DNA of 64,000 nucleotides from Vicia villosa (GCF_029867415.1 NC_081185.1:71433156-71497155); one strand, 5' to 3'. Positions 1 to 11,327 are shown, numbered from the stretch's first letter. Numbers and translations are program-made. Notes: a model not told the origin generated them from the sequence alone.

Positions 1-553
1 GGTTTGGCAGCCTAGGTAGACGAGCAGGATTTACTCCTGGATTCCTCGTACATGGGTACGGGTCTGCATACTTGTTTGTGATGGCGTTGAGCCTGTTGTT
101 GCTTTTACCTCATTGGATAGTTATGGGACTTCCATTGACGGTGTACCCTTGTTTGTATTTGCACCTGGCCGTGAGGAAAACCCGGATTCTTGGTGAATCC
201 GTTTGATTGCATGCACCTTGAAGAACCGAGTGAACCCATAAGATAGGGGAATTCACTGAGATTTAGTAATCTCACCCAAATCCTCTTAATATTTTCAGGA
301 ACAGGATAGAAGTAGACGAATTGCTTGATGGACTCCTTTGATCACTGTGGACAAGTAATTGGCAGGAAGACCTCGTCAGACGTTATCTTTCCGCTGTGCA
401 TTGTTGAAGACAAGCCGATCATATACGTTTTCAGTTCCATATTTGAATTGTATATGGATTTTAATTTCTTGTCTTTAACGCTTATGTATGTTTCTTGTAC
501 CATTTATAGCATTACTGCATATTATTCTAGACATATATGTATGGGGTGTTACA
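1..553 (+). mobile_element. Gypsy-like LTR 1, 3' part only
   Basis: This is the right-hand part of a long terminal repeat cut by the window edge. It matches 20395-20947 and about 26492-27044 with only scattered substitutions, and ends in GGTGTTACA directly before a primer binding site. The small open frames inside it occur in all three LTR copies and look like chance frames, not genes. It is the 5' LTR of internal copy 1. Confidence 0.9.
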
Positions 554-555
554 GT

Positions 556-567
556 TGGTATCAGAGC
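556..567 (+). other. Primer binding site, gypsy internal copy 1
   Basis: TGGTATCAGAGC lies 2 bases after the LTR end. It is the usual complement of the 3' end of plant initiator tRNA-Met, so it fixes the LTR/internal boundary and the plus orientation of the element. Confidence 0.93.
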
Positions 568-803
568 AGGTCGATTCTTGTCCCTTCCATGAGACATCAC
601 TAGCAATTCTCTTCTCCCTCACATGTGTGTGTTGCTAGCCCGACTTTACTATTGTAGTATTCATTCGTTGAGCCTGGCCAGCTCACTGACTGTATATGCG
701 ATAGATAAGATCGTGGTAGAGCCACTACGAGGATGCGTAATGTCATACCCTAAAATTTGCCCTCATATGTTTGGAAATGTCATTTTATTTCGAATAATTG
801 ACA

Positions 804-866
804 TAGCCCAGTTGGTAAAGATTTAAGCGTAAGAAGTACAAAAACGAGAGGTCCCGAGTTTGAATC
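804..866 (+). other. tRNA-like Pol III box A/box B pair in solo LTR A
   Basis: TAGCCCAGTTGG (804-815) fits the box A consensus and GAGTTTGAATC (856-866) is a weakened box B, 40 bp apart. No cloverleaf can be drawn, so this is not a tRNA gene. It may be a SINE head or an LTR-internal tRNA-like block. Confidence 0.5.
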
Positions 867-1168
867 TCACTTACTAACATTTTCTCTTTTATTTTTTATT
901 TTTATTTATGTTTTAAAATATTCAAAAAAATCACAAAAATAAGTTTTTTATTATTTAAAGTATTATTTTCGTTTTTTATTTTAGGAGCATTTTTTAAAAT
1001 ATTATTTTTTTCATCTAAATGTTGATTTTATGCATTTCATAGCTCAAATATCAAAATAAAAAAAAAAATACTAATTTTAGATATCAAAATCAATGTAAAT
1101 AAAATATGTATTAATGATTTTAATGAAAATATATTTTCCTTTTCTATTGCTGGACCTAATTTTTGTAA

Positions 1169-1176
1169 TATAAATA
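1169..1176 (+). promoter_or_regulatory. Candidate TATA box of solo LTR A
   Basis: TATAAATA on the plus strand, about 430 bp from the LTR start. Position and sequence suit an LTR promoter, but the region is AT-rich, so chance is possible. Confidence 0.4.
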
Positions 1177-1583
1177 CATAACAATTAACCCTATTTTCAC
1201 CAATTTTACACTCACTGACAAACCCTCTCTCACGACCAACAATTAACCCTATTCCCAACATTCTCGACCGTACAGTATCACTAACAATTAAAATTTCTAT
1301 TGTTTTTCTTAAGTTTAATTTTCCAGGGACAACTACGCTCGGTTGCAGCACATAGTTTCCACCATCATCACTGTTTTCTTCGTACAGCCACACGAAGGTC
1401 CCTGATGTCAAAGCCCAAGCACCGACTGGATCCTCCATGACACGTGACACACTCCTCTGATCCACCACCGCTTGCAGCAGCACTGCGCCAGTGACTCTTG
1501 GCCAACAACAAAACAACATCGATATCCAAAACTCAATAAATTCACAGCAAAAAACAATAACCATGAACTAACATTACAAGAAA

Positions 1584-1586
<3 letters not shown>

Positions 1587-1624
<38 letters not shown>
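1587..1624. repeat. (AT)n microsatellite
   Basis: About 19 uninterrupted AT units. It creates the artificial YIYIYI stretches in overlapping frames. Confidence 0.95.
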
Positions 1625-1627
<3 letters not shown>

Positions 1628-2494
1628 TACAGAAAAAAGAAGAAAAAAGATCGGAGACCGACTCCAACGCAACCACCAGCCGTAACTCCGACATCAACAA
1701 CACCATGACACCATTCCATCGCAGCCACCACCGTTCATCACCGGCGAAGATGTGCCAATCACGGAGTCGACACCATCTCCACGTTCGCGGAGCCACATCA
1801 GCCACACCGACGGAAACAACCACAGATATGGACGGCCACCGCCACCGCGAATCTCTCTTTCCGGCACTCGGACGTGATTCCCGATCCGAGAATAGAAGAA
1901 GGTAAGAGCCACCTGTGAGTTTCAATAAAACAACACAAAGTTTGGTTTCTTTTACAGGAAACAGAGAAGATTTTCGAAACCACCACGCCGACATCCACAC
2001 GAGCATGACTCCCATGCCACCTGCTCCGCATCTCCGGCCACACTCATTCCATTCAGATCCACTGCACAACAATCCAAAACGTGGATCAACGTCGAGACGC
2101 AACAACATCATCATTGCCGTTCCACCGGATCTGAACTAAGCATCAAACAACATCGTCACACGCGGACGCCGCTGACTCCGCAAGATCCGCCGCCGCACCA
2201 TGCTCGCGCCTCCGTATCCGGTATGGTTTTTGTTTCGTCACATTCTTAGTTGTGATTTTGTATCATTTGTTTGTGTATAAAGAAGAGAAATGAAAATGGG
2301 GCTGTGTTTTGTTATACCTTCTGATACTGATATCGTGTGCCTATGTATGCTGGTTTTGTTTTTTTGTTTTTGTTTTTACATGCCAAGTGTCACGGTTTTA
2401 TAGGCTAATGGGGTTAGTTTGAAAAGTAAAAAAAAAGTTGTGAGGGAGGAGACGTACCACCCCTTTTTCTCTCATGATTCATTCATTTTTTCTA

Positions 2495-2800
2495 GGCTTA
2501 AATACACTTTTCGTCCCTGTAAGTTAGCGTGTTTTTGATTTTCGTCCCTGTAAGTTATTTTTTTGGGTTTTAGTCCCTATATCTTACTTTTTGCTTGAGG
2601 TTTAGTCCCTAAAGCCAAAATCCGCAGGAAAATCTGCAGGTTACCTACGAATTTTCTTGTGAAATTTCCTGCGGATTTTGATTTTAGGGACTAAAACGAA
2701 CGCGAAACTGAAATATAAGGACTAAAACCCAAAAAAATAACTTACAGGGACGAAAATCAAAAACACGCTAACTTACAGGGACGAAAAGTATATTTAAGCC
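2495..2800. mobile_element. MULE-type foldback MITE
   Basis: A 306-bp element with long terminal inverted repeats: GGCTTAAATACACTTTTCG at the left and its near-perfect complement ending TATTTAAGCC at the right, extending about 90 bp inward on each side (the TTTCGTCCCTG phrase recurs). It is flanked by perfect 9-bp direct repeats TTTTTTCTA at 2486-2494 and 2801-2809. The 9-bp duplication and long TIRs fit non-autonomous Mutator-like elements that are common in legumes. It has no coding capacity and inserted into solo LTR A. Confidence 0.93.
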
Positions 2801-3140
2801 TTTTTTCTATTATTCATTTATCTTTGTTTTTTCTCTTCTTTTTTCTTTTAACATTAATAGTTTTTTTTTAAATTAAGGTTTAATTGTTTATATTTGGGCT
2901 CTAGGCCCATTGAAATCATTTGGTTTCATACACCTTCAGTTTAACACACACTCGTGATTTCATTTAGTTATCTTTGATTATTTAATTAAGTAAATATATA
3001 AAAATAAAAATTATATTTCATTTGTTAGTTAATATAAATACAAAAAATATGTGGCTTAATTTTAATATTTTTTTAGATTTAATACTTTCTCTGTTTAATT
3101 TTGATTAATATTTGCAAGCATTTTTTAATTTTATTCATGC

Positions 3141-3142
<2 letters not shown>

Positions 3143-3216
<74 letters not shown>
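3143..3216. repeat. (TA)n microsatellite
   Basis: About 37 TA units inside solo LTR A, followed by a few CATA units. Confidence 0.96.
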
Positions 3217-3220
<4 letters not shown>

Positions 3221-3972
3221 CATACAAAAAAGACTACCCTTTTCTTGTTTTTTTGCGAGGTGCTACCATCGTGAGCATTAGACTGTTTTACAAGCATTCA
3301 TCGCTTATGCCTGCAGTCCCATGGTAGACCTTCAAGATTCGACCACACATGATCAAAGCTAAGTCCTGATTAAATTTCTTTACTATTTTCTTTTTCTTTC
3401 CCTTTTTAAATATAAATATTATTTCTGTCTATTATTCCTCTAAATTATTTATCTTGCCTTGTCAAATAAAAGAATTGTCATACACTCATTGTCTGTCATT
3501 TTTTCTGTCAATTCTCAAATGATCAGAGTCAATGCTCGGGGCAACCTCCGACTGCCAACCCTATCAGATCAAATCAAAAGCTAAGTGTTATTTTTATCTT
3601 AAATATTTGTTTTATTTCATTTTACTTTGTTTTTCAAATTATGATTAACCCTAGTTGTCAATGAATCGATAATGCACTCACTGCCCCTTTGGTTTCTATT
3701 TTTCCCACATTTTCAGGGTTTGCCTACCGTCAAAGCTCAATAGTCGGTAACCCTAAAACTTATCTATTTCTTTAATTATTACTTATGTCAAACCCTATTG
3801 CACTATGAATCCGCTGGTTTCTTTTTCCCCTTCCCCATATTCTTGTGTGGTTAGTAATTCTAGGGAGTGCAACTTATTAATTGAATTAGCATCACGTAAA
3901 TTTACAAGATAACTTAACTAAACATAATCACGTGATTGTTGCACCCACGCACACTTTTGGGGTAGCCTCTCT

Positions 3973-4011
3973 GTTGCCTTGTTGCCTGTTGCCTTGTTGC
4001 CTTGTTGCCTT
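3973..4011 (+). repeat. GTTGCCTT short tandem repeat
   Basis: Five consecutive units of GTTGCCTT, one missing the last T, inside solo LTR A. They probably arose by slippage. Confidence 0.9.
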
Positions 4012-7000
4012 GTGTTTTTATGCAGAATAGCCAGTCCCTCGAATTTGAGGATACCTCAGCCATGCTGCCTCGATAATTAAAGGTCATACGACCCTAAATG
4101 ATGCTGCCTTCGATACACAAATATGACCTCGACCCTCGGAAGTTGCCTACGGAAAAAGGCTGAGGTATCTTCTAGCTGCCTACGAAAAGGCTTATTCTGA
4201 TCCTTCCCCTTAGACTACCTGCCCCTCTATGGCATGGGTCAGTCTTTGGGCGAATGATAACTCGACGACCCTTCAACCTCCAAACGAAAGGCTTCCTGCC
4301 CTCTTATGGCAAGGATTGACCCTTTCATTCTGAAAGGCTAAAAAGAGACCTATCATCTGAGTTTAAGGTAATTGCCCCTAATTGCCTTGCAATGCTCAAT
4401 TTTCATATTCTTTCTCACAATTCTTCAAAAAAACTGGCTACGCTCATTTACGAGCTAAAGTCCACTTTTTTTTTTTTTTCTTTCATCTACTTTTTCTAAA
4501 GACAAACGAGCAAGCAAAGCAATTAAGAGCCCATGGAAAACCATGGATGCAAAGGGTGCTTTTTAAACCTTCCCTTTGCATAAATTACCCCCCGAACTTA
4601 GATTTCTTTAAAAAGGTTTTTCCTGTTTCTTTTTGCCTTTCCGAATTTGTTTGGATAAAATAAAAGTCGGTGGCGACTCTTGCTTACCGCACATTTCAAA
4701 TAAAAAGTCAGTTCACCGTATTACACGTAAGATTTGAAGCAACTTGAACTGAAGTACTAGAAGTCAGTTGAGTAGAAGGGATGTTGAGATTGTCCGCCAT
4801 AAGAGGAGTGTCGGTCGAGGAATCGTGGACTACCCAATTGTCATAGTAAGGTTTGAAATGATTGGGAGTTTTAAGATTTTGATTGGACGGAATGAACCTT
4901 CTTTGGATCCTTGTAGTAGTGGAGGAAATTCACGTAGCGACTGAGTAGGAATGAAGTAAGGGAATTTTGTGATAAAGCCTAGCTTAGATATTTGTTGCTC
5001 GATCATGGTGTTAGTAGCATACATAGATGGAAAAACGGTTGAATGGAAGACTTATGGGAGTTTGGACAGAGATATTGGATCTTTTAGTCAATTGGGCTCG
5101 GGAAGTACTTGTATAGAAAAGAAGCTACACTCTGACTCGTTCTGGTGTAACCCAAGTAGTTGGTACTTACCCAGTGAAGGACTGATCGAACAAATGGAAG
5201 TGGTGGTTTTCTTTTGGGCAAATTCCTAGACATCTGTTCTGCTGGAAGGAATTACGACATCTCCATGCTCATTCTGAAATGCGTGAGTCCTAGAACTACG
5301 CTAGGCGGTAGTTGAGTAGATGGACATCACAATAATTCATGTTCCTTGCTGGTTGTAATTCACCTAGTCCCGAGTGAAGCCTTAGAAATACGCTAGGTGT
5401 TGGGTATTTAGGTGGATTGAACTAGTGTGTATCTACAATATCGGCGGGCTGACCACATTTTGTGATTGTCGTTGTAGCCATGATATTCCTATATGATGGG
5501 AGTTATCCTTGGAAATTTCTTGTGTGTGACAATGTGTGAATGGGTACACACCCGACATGGGAAATCGAACTGAATTCTTATCAAGTCCGATCTAGCTTGT
5601 TACATTTAAAGGAAGTTAACCCTGAACGTGTAACACTCTTAGGTTTCAGCATCCTAAGGAGTGTGACTAGAAGGACTTGAGGAGCTATTACCCTAGTGGG
5701 AGACCTATCCAGTTATTGCCGGTCGTGGCGATAGGATACGAGTGGAGATCGTTATACGCTAGTGAGTAAGTTACTTAAATGCATGGCCTCGGAGTTGGAC
5801 CACCATGTTAGTACTACCAAACAAGTATGACGCCACAACGTCGCTATCGCACACGAGATATGTGAGTCGTATTTTTCGACAGATATGAGACGGGGTTGAT
5901 CTGAAACTCAAGGTAGGATTCTGATTTGGTACTCGTGAGACACGAACCCAAAATTCTCATAAGGTAGGTTGGATAAGAATCCATATGTCGCACTCGATGA
6001 TTAAGGATTATGCGAGCGGGTGACAATGAGATGGATTAGACTCTAACGCTACGCTCATGAGGAGACTTTGGGTGGTCGTGGTCACGAGAGAATTTTAGGC
6101 TTCTACATCGTGGATGTTTCTTAATCTGTCCTATTGGAGAACCTTTGTGTGTGAGTGTCCGAGGCAAGAGATATGTGTGAACAATATATCCTGGACAACA
6201 CAATGTGTGACTAATCTCCAGCCTTGGTGAACGGTGTTGGAGTGGATGAAGTGTATCTTGGATTAGCTCGATGTGGGATATACCTAGAGGAGTATTGGTA
6301 GATCCTCAGTAACGTAAACAATGTCGGACTTTGAAAAGTAGAGGCACATTGGTTTTGGGAGTGTCGTGGATTTTCAAGGGAGATGTCTGAGGCACGGTGT
6401 ATGATCTCTTGTTTTGTGACTAAACCCTTGTAGTTAGAAATGTTGCATCGGGATAACGCAACCGAAGGAGTAAGCTTTGTGTCAGCTTTAGAGACGAAGA
6501 GGCATTAGACGACTACATGATTGAAGTGAGGCTGAGAATAAGTTATTACATAAGTCAAGTCGAGTGAGTTATTAGAAGTATTGTCACACCAACGATATGA
6601 AGTCGTATATTAAGGAAGAGTTATCGTGGCAGCTCTAAGATGTAAAAGTTGGTAAGATAAGGAAAACTCGTACTCAGAAAAAGTATTTGTCTTTAGGAGT
6701 TCTTGAACCGAAGCATGTGTGCCAAGTTGTGTCCAAGTGGACGTAATCTAGAATAATGGAAAAGTTAGTGACTTGAGTTTTGGGCATTACTCAACCCCGA
6801 GGAGAAGTGGGGATATAAGTGTGTTTAAGATTTTGGCGTGTGTTGTATTTGGATGAATGCCGAGGAGGAACTGCTACTACTAAGAGACTAAGTGTAGTGT
6901 AGTAAAGGAACTAAGTGGACCATGGAGAAAGTGTAATTTAGAGGATTCCAAGAAGTGTGTGACAGATGGAGATCAGAGTAGCGCAACGGATAGGCAGAAC

Positions 7001-7755
7001 CAGATGATTACGTAATGGGTATGGACGAACTACTTGTAGGATTTTGTGTTGGAATAGAGATATCTTCCTAAGAGGACTCACTGGAGTAATGTTTTGGTTT
7101 GTTCCTATCTTTCAATGATCTGCCACAATCTTGAGAGGTAATGTTGATGAACCGACTTAGGGAAGGCTTCATGATTGATGTGTGATCAGATGTTCCCCTG
7201 GTCGACGATCGGACTTGTGAGTATCGTGACCATTGGAATGATGAAGTCAAGTGAAGGATTTAAATTGAAGAAGATTCATCGTGGATATGTCTGGTGAACT
7301 TATGAGCGTGTGCGAGCACTTGGATGATGGTTGTAGGAGTGTTGTTGGAATTCACCCTTTTGTCAGTGGAACTTTAAGGGAAATTGTTGGATATTAAGGT
7401 TGTATTTGTGGGATTCTACTCCCTTGTGGATTGCTGTGGAAGTAATTTGGTCTAAGACTGAATGAAGGATCTGTTTGGAAGTGAATCTGGGATATTGTCA
7501 TTGAAGGAAAGTTTTGGTAAGATTTCTTGGAATGGCAGTGTTTCCAGAAACGAAGGGCAAGAGTGGAGAGTCTATGGATTATGATCAGTATGATGAGTAG
7601 AGGTTGAGGACCTCGAAAGAGATGTGTTATGTGAGATCTAAGGTTTTCAACCGGGACGGTAGAGTACAAGTTTATATGCAGATTGTGTTTCTTGGATGGA
7701 GATGCCATAATGTTGTGGTCATGGTGATCGGAAAGAATTCGAGGACGAATTCTAT

Positions 7756-7769
7756 ATAAGGGGGGAGAA
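7756..7769 (+). other. Polypurine tract, gypsy internal copy 1
   Basis: ATAAGGGGGGAGAA directly precedes the TGTAATACCC start of the middle LTR. It is the plus-strand primer of this family; the equivalent in copy 2 is at 24165-24178. Confidence 0.9.
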
Positions 7770-8675
7770 TGTAATACCCCGATTATCCGACACGGATGAT
7801 TATCATTTTATTGGCTAATTGGTAATTAGAGTACACATTTAGTCTTATTGCATAATAATCTAAGAATGGTTATGAGTGAGTTAGTAGAGTAGTTGGAAAT
7901 AAAAGAGATTGGTTAAGACCAAATGAGATTGGTTAGAAACTAACCAAATGGCATTATGGTGAATAAAACTTAGTTGGAGGATAAAAGGGACTTTAAGTAC
8001 TACTTGCATGGGCTTAAGGGCATATTTGGGTGATAGTAATGCAAATCAGAATTTTTGAGAGAGAGATAATTAGAGGCATGGAGGAAGAAGAAGAACTTAT
8101 GTTCAACTTTTTCATTTTCGCACCTATAGAGCAGCCTTCACTAAACGGGTAATAACTCGTCACTCCTAACTTCGATTGAGCTGATTCCGGTATTGTTGGG
8201 AAGCTTACGAATTTCTCTACAATTTGCATTTATGGATCGCCTCTTGCATGTTCTTAATCATGGAGAAAAGCGCGTTTGAATTAGAGGGTCTGATGCTGAT
8301 TTTTAGAAAAGACATGCATGCGGGTTTGACAACATTGGAGGTAGAGTTTTGATCAAAGGAGAACCTTGAGAGCATCATTATCATCCTTTCAACCTCAACA
8401 ACTCAGAATCTTCATGGGATAAGGTAAGTTCCATTAGATAGAATTTGGGTAGGAATGAGAATTTCTTGCATGTTGAATGGGTTAGTGAGATTATACCTGC
8501 TATATGTCAGTGTTTGGATACTTGTTGAAGTATGCCTAATTAATTGTTGAAAAATGTGTTCTTATGAGGTCCTTGCATGTTCTAGTAAGTTGATACATGT
8601 TAGGGTTTGATTTGGGATGAATTAGGGTGGAAAGTATGGATGTTAGAACCCAAATTCGTATTCTGCATTGTCAGG

Positions 8676-8710
8676 TTCGCTACAGCGAACTCTGTGTTCG
8701 CTGCAGCGAA
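8676..8710. repeat. Pair of TTCGCT(A/G)CAGCGAA near-palindromes
   Basis: TTCGCTACAGCGAA (8676-8689) and TTCGCTGCAGCGAA (8697-8710) start exactly 21 bp apart. Related words (TTCGCTTAGCGAA at 9083, TCGCTGTAGCGA at 9103 and 9173) follow in the same LTR. The pair is kept in LTR 3 at 25085-25098 and 25106-25119. It may be a binding-site pair of the LTR; this is inference. Confidence 0.75.
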
Positions 8711-9082
8711 TGCCTGCAGACTGCATAATTATGTTTTCACTAAAACGGCCATAACTTGAGTTCTACAACTAGAAATGGAGTGCCGTCAGAAGCGTTGGAA
8801 AGGTCTTTCAGTGCTTTATGTGATATTGCTTAGATAACATGCTTTTTAATGCAGATATAGATTATGGCACATGATTAGGTGTTGCTTGGTATTATAATAA
8901 GCATAATTTTAGCCTTGAGTTTATGTCAATAAGATGTGATCCTTGTGTTGAACTTAGACCAGAATGTTACCTTAACTATTAGGTTGTATAATGTTATCCT
9001 AAAATGAGTATTGAACCCTTGTTCGTATTTTAGGAGTTTAGATGTGCTATGGAAAGTTCTGGATTTTCCTTTGTTAAGAACT

Positions 9083-9184
9083 TTCGCTTAGCGAACTTGG
9101 GCTCGCTGTAGCGAACGAGTAGCGAATAAGTCTGCGGATTGAGTTGATTTACTCGCTAGAACTCGCTACTGCTCGCTGTAGCGA
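9083..9184. repeat. Second cluster of TCGCTGTAGCGA words
   Basis: The segment holds TTCGCTTAGCGAA, two TCGCTGTAGCGA palindromes and several CTCGCT half words. LTR 3 has a partly decayed version at about 25494-25612, with a 15-bp length difference. Confidence 0.65.
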
Positions 9185-9459
9185 ATCGGGGCTTCGCTGG
9201 CAGTTCGCGTATTTGATCCATATTTGTCTATTTGCTTTGACAAAATTCTATTTGCTCTGATACATTATTTTAGCCTATATGGCTCTGATACATATAATGT
9301 GTTCAAATATACATTTTATGTTCTAACTCGTTCATGCTGACTTTTGTAGTTTAGTTTTTGTTCTGTAACATTTCAGGATGTAGAGATGCTCTGATGATGC
9401 TCTGGTACATTCAACAATGTTCTGATACAAATCTAGCATGAAGTAATGTTGGTAGAAAT

Positions 9460-9790
9460 TCAAGCTCTGAAGCTATCCAAGGGAAGCAGAAATTCAAAGC
9501 TGTGAATGTTCTAAAGATCCAGAAAACTCAAGTTCTGAAGCTGTCCTAAATGCAAGCAGAAATCAGAAGCTGTGATTGTTCAGAAGATCAAAGAAATTCA
9601 AGTTCTGAAGCTGTCCTGAATGGAAGCAGAAATCAGAAGCTGTGAATGTTCAGAAGATCAAAGAAATTCAAGTTCTGAAGCTGTCCTAGATGGAAGCAGG
9701 AATCAGAAGCTGTGAGTGTTCTAGGGATCTAAGGAAATTCTAGTTCTGAAGCTGTCCAATGGAAGCAGAAGTCAGAAGCTATGAATTCTC
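9460..9790 (+). repeat. 70-bp tandem repeats in SIRE 3' region, left copy
   Basis: AGTTCTGAAG anchors recur at 9531, 9601, 9671 and 9742, a period of 70 to 71 bp, plus a degenerate unit upstream. The same array lies before the right LTR at about 17868-18197. A 120-codon frame that starts here is non-coding repeat and LTR-border sequence. Confidence 0.85.
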
Positions 9791-9869
9791 TAAAGACCAA
9801 AGCTTATATGATCGTCTCTACCGAAATAATCAGGGAAGTCTTTTATTAAAGTTCTTCGAGTATTTATTT

Positions 9870-10033
9870 CAGGGGGAGATTATTTATCTCAGGGGGAGAT
9901 TGTTAATCTCAGGGGGAGACATATTCATATGCTTATGCTATAGCTGTGTAATTTGTCTTTTGCCGTCTGTTCTTTCTGATCGCAAATTCATATCATTTAT
10001 ATATGTTTTTGTCATCATCAAAAAGGGGGAGAT
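9870..10033 (+). other. Purine tract series ending in polypurine tract (left copy)
   Basis: Three CTCAGGGGGAGA blocks lie close together between about 9870 and 9920. The functional-looking tract AAAAAGGGGGAGAT is at 10020-10033, directly before the LTR start TGTTAGAACA. Confidence 0.82.
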
Positions 10034-11241
10034 TGTTAGAACAAGAATTGTTCTGATCAATTATCTTAGTTTTGATGATAACAATAATATGAATTTTGCT
10101 TTAGATAATATGGTACTCTAATCCAATGCAATTTCCTTTTCAGGAAATATATAAAGAGTACGCATAATTCAGCGCTCAGAAGCTTTGTCTCAAAGGGTTC
10201 AGCATGCAACATCAGAACATGGTCTGGCAAGACATCAGAAGATGGTCGAAGCAGAATCAGAACATGGGTCTATGGAAGCATCAGAAGAACAAGAGAACAG
10301 AAGCACTGAAGTTCTGATGGTATCACGCTCAGAAGCACTTCAAGGTCAGAAGATCAGAAAATGCTATGCACCAAGCTGTTTGACTCTGATGATATTCAAA
10401 CGTTGTATTCACAAACATCAGATCAGAAGAAAGTACAAGTGGCAAGCTACGCTGACTGACAAAAGGAACGTTAAAAGCTATTAAAGGCTACGTCAGTAGA
10501 CACAGCGTGAACAAGGCTCGAGGTAGTTGACAAAAGCGTATAACATTAAATGCGATGCTGTACGGAACACGCAAAGCATTAAATGCACTCAACGGTCATC
10601 TTCTCCAACGCCTATAAATATGAAGTTCTGATGAGAAGCAAGGTTAACGATTCTGCACCAAAACAACTCATATTAAACTTGCTGAAACGCTGTTCAAATC
10701 AAAACTCAGAATCTTCATCTTCATCAAAGCTCACTACATTGCTGTTGTAATATATTAGTGAGATTAAGCTTAAACGATTAAGAGAAATATCACAGTTGTG
10801 ATTATCGCTTTCAAGAAGCATTTGTAATACTCTTAGAATTGATTACATTAAGTTGTAAGGAACTAGAGTGATCGTGTGGATCAGAATACTCTAGGAAGTC
10901 TTAGAGGGTATCTAAGCAGTTGTAACTAGAGTGATCGTGTGGATCAGTATACTCTAGAAAAGTCTTAGAGGGTATCTAAGCAGTTGTTCCTGGAGTGATC
11001 AGTGTGTGATCAGAAGACTCTGGAAGACTTAGTTGCTGACTAAGTGGAAAACCATTGTAATCCGTGCGATTAGTGGATTAAATCCTCAGTTGAGGTAAAT
11101 CATCTCTGCGGGGGTGGACTGGAGTAGTTTAGTTAACAACGAACCAGGATAAAAATAACTGTGCAATTTATTTTTATCTGTCAAGTTTTTAAAGCTACAC
11201 TTATTCAAACCCCCCCTTTCTAAGTGTTTTTCTATCCTTCA
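10034..11241 (+). mobile_element. SIRE-type 5' LTR
   Basis: Starts TGTTAGAACAAG and ends CTATCCTTCA; 1208 bp. It contains the TATA box at 10613 and is followed at once by an initiator-Met primer binding site. Small frames inside are not genes. Confidence 0.95.
10613..10620 (+). promoter_or_regulatory. TATA box of SIRE 5' LTR
   Basis: CTATAAATA in the context CCAACGCCTATAAATATG, about 580 bp into the LTR. It is repeated at 19020-19027 in the right LTR. Transcription would start about 30 bp downstream. Confidence 0.75.
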
Positions 11242-11243
11242 AT

Positions 11244-11255
11244 TGGCATCAGAGC
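11244..11255 (+). other. Primer binding site of SIRE element
   Basis: TGGCATCAGAGC, 2 bases after the LTR end, matches initiator tRNA-Met except for C in place of T at the fourth base. Confidence 0.92.
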
Positions 11256-11327
11256 GCCGGTTCTAAGGTGCAAGCACTTAACCGTGTTTAGAAAAGATTC
11301 AGGAAGAGAAAAACGCTTCAGTAAAAG

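Larger units (their letters stand above)
741..4725 (+). mobile_element. Ogre/Tat-type solo LTR A
   Basis: A 3985-bp insertion starts TGTCATACCC and ends GTATTACA, with perfect 5-bp target duplications CGTAA at 736-740 and 4726-4730. The uninterrupted site is preserved in internal copy 2 near 21129 (GGATGCGTAAGATTTG), which proves the insertion. There is no primer binding site, polypurine tract or second LTR, so this is a solo LTR left by recombination. Its start, its length and a GGTGGCGACTCT block 45 bp before the end are features of Ogre/Tat LTRs. Small frames inside it are not supported as genes. Confidence 0.92.
554..7769 (+). mobile_element. Non-autonomous gypsy internal region, copy 1 (interrupted)
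   Basis: Without the nested solo LTR and one CGTAA duplicate (741-4730) this region is about 3.2 kb and matches 20948-24178 almost end to end. It runs from an initiator-Met primer binding site to a polypurine tract but contains no gag, protease, reverse transcriptase or integrase frame; the longest frames are under 110 codons and several are antisense. The bases just before the polypurine tract (GAATTCGAGGACGAATTC) resemble the end of chromovirus (Tekay-type) pol genes, which suggests descent from such an element with the coding part replaced or lost. That relationship is an inference; absence of coding is seen directly. Confidence 0.82.
7770..9211 (+). mobile_element. Gypsy-like LTR 2, left part
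   Basis: Starts TGTAATACCCCGAT and follows 24179-25636 of LTR 3 closely. It breaks off after GTTCGCGTA, where the SIRE composite begins. It serves both as 3' LTR of internal copy 1 and 5' LTR of internal copy 2. Compared with LTR 3, 109 bp (equivalent to 25637-25745) are missing at the break. Confidence 0.9.

Noticed and set aside
804..866. tRNA gene
   Set aside because: Only A and B boxes are present; no acceptor or anticodon stems can be paired.
1542..2114. 190-codon minus-strand frame in solo LTR A
   Set aside because: It runs through the AT microsatellite, has no recognisable family, and lies in a solo LTR with overlapping frames on both strands.
9759..10121. 120-codon frame repeated at 18166-18528 as an extra SIRE gene
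   Set aside because: It consists of the 70-bp repeat, purine tracts, polypurine tract and LTR start, which are all non-coding landmarks.
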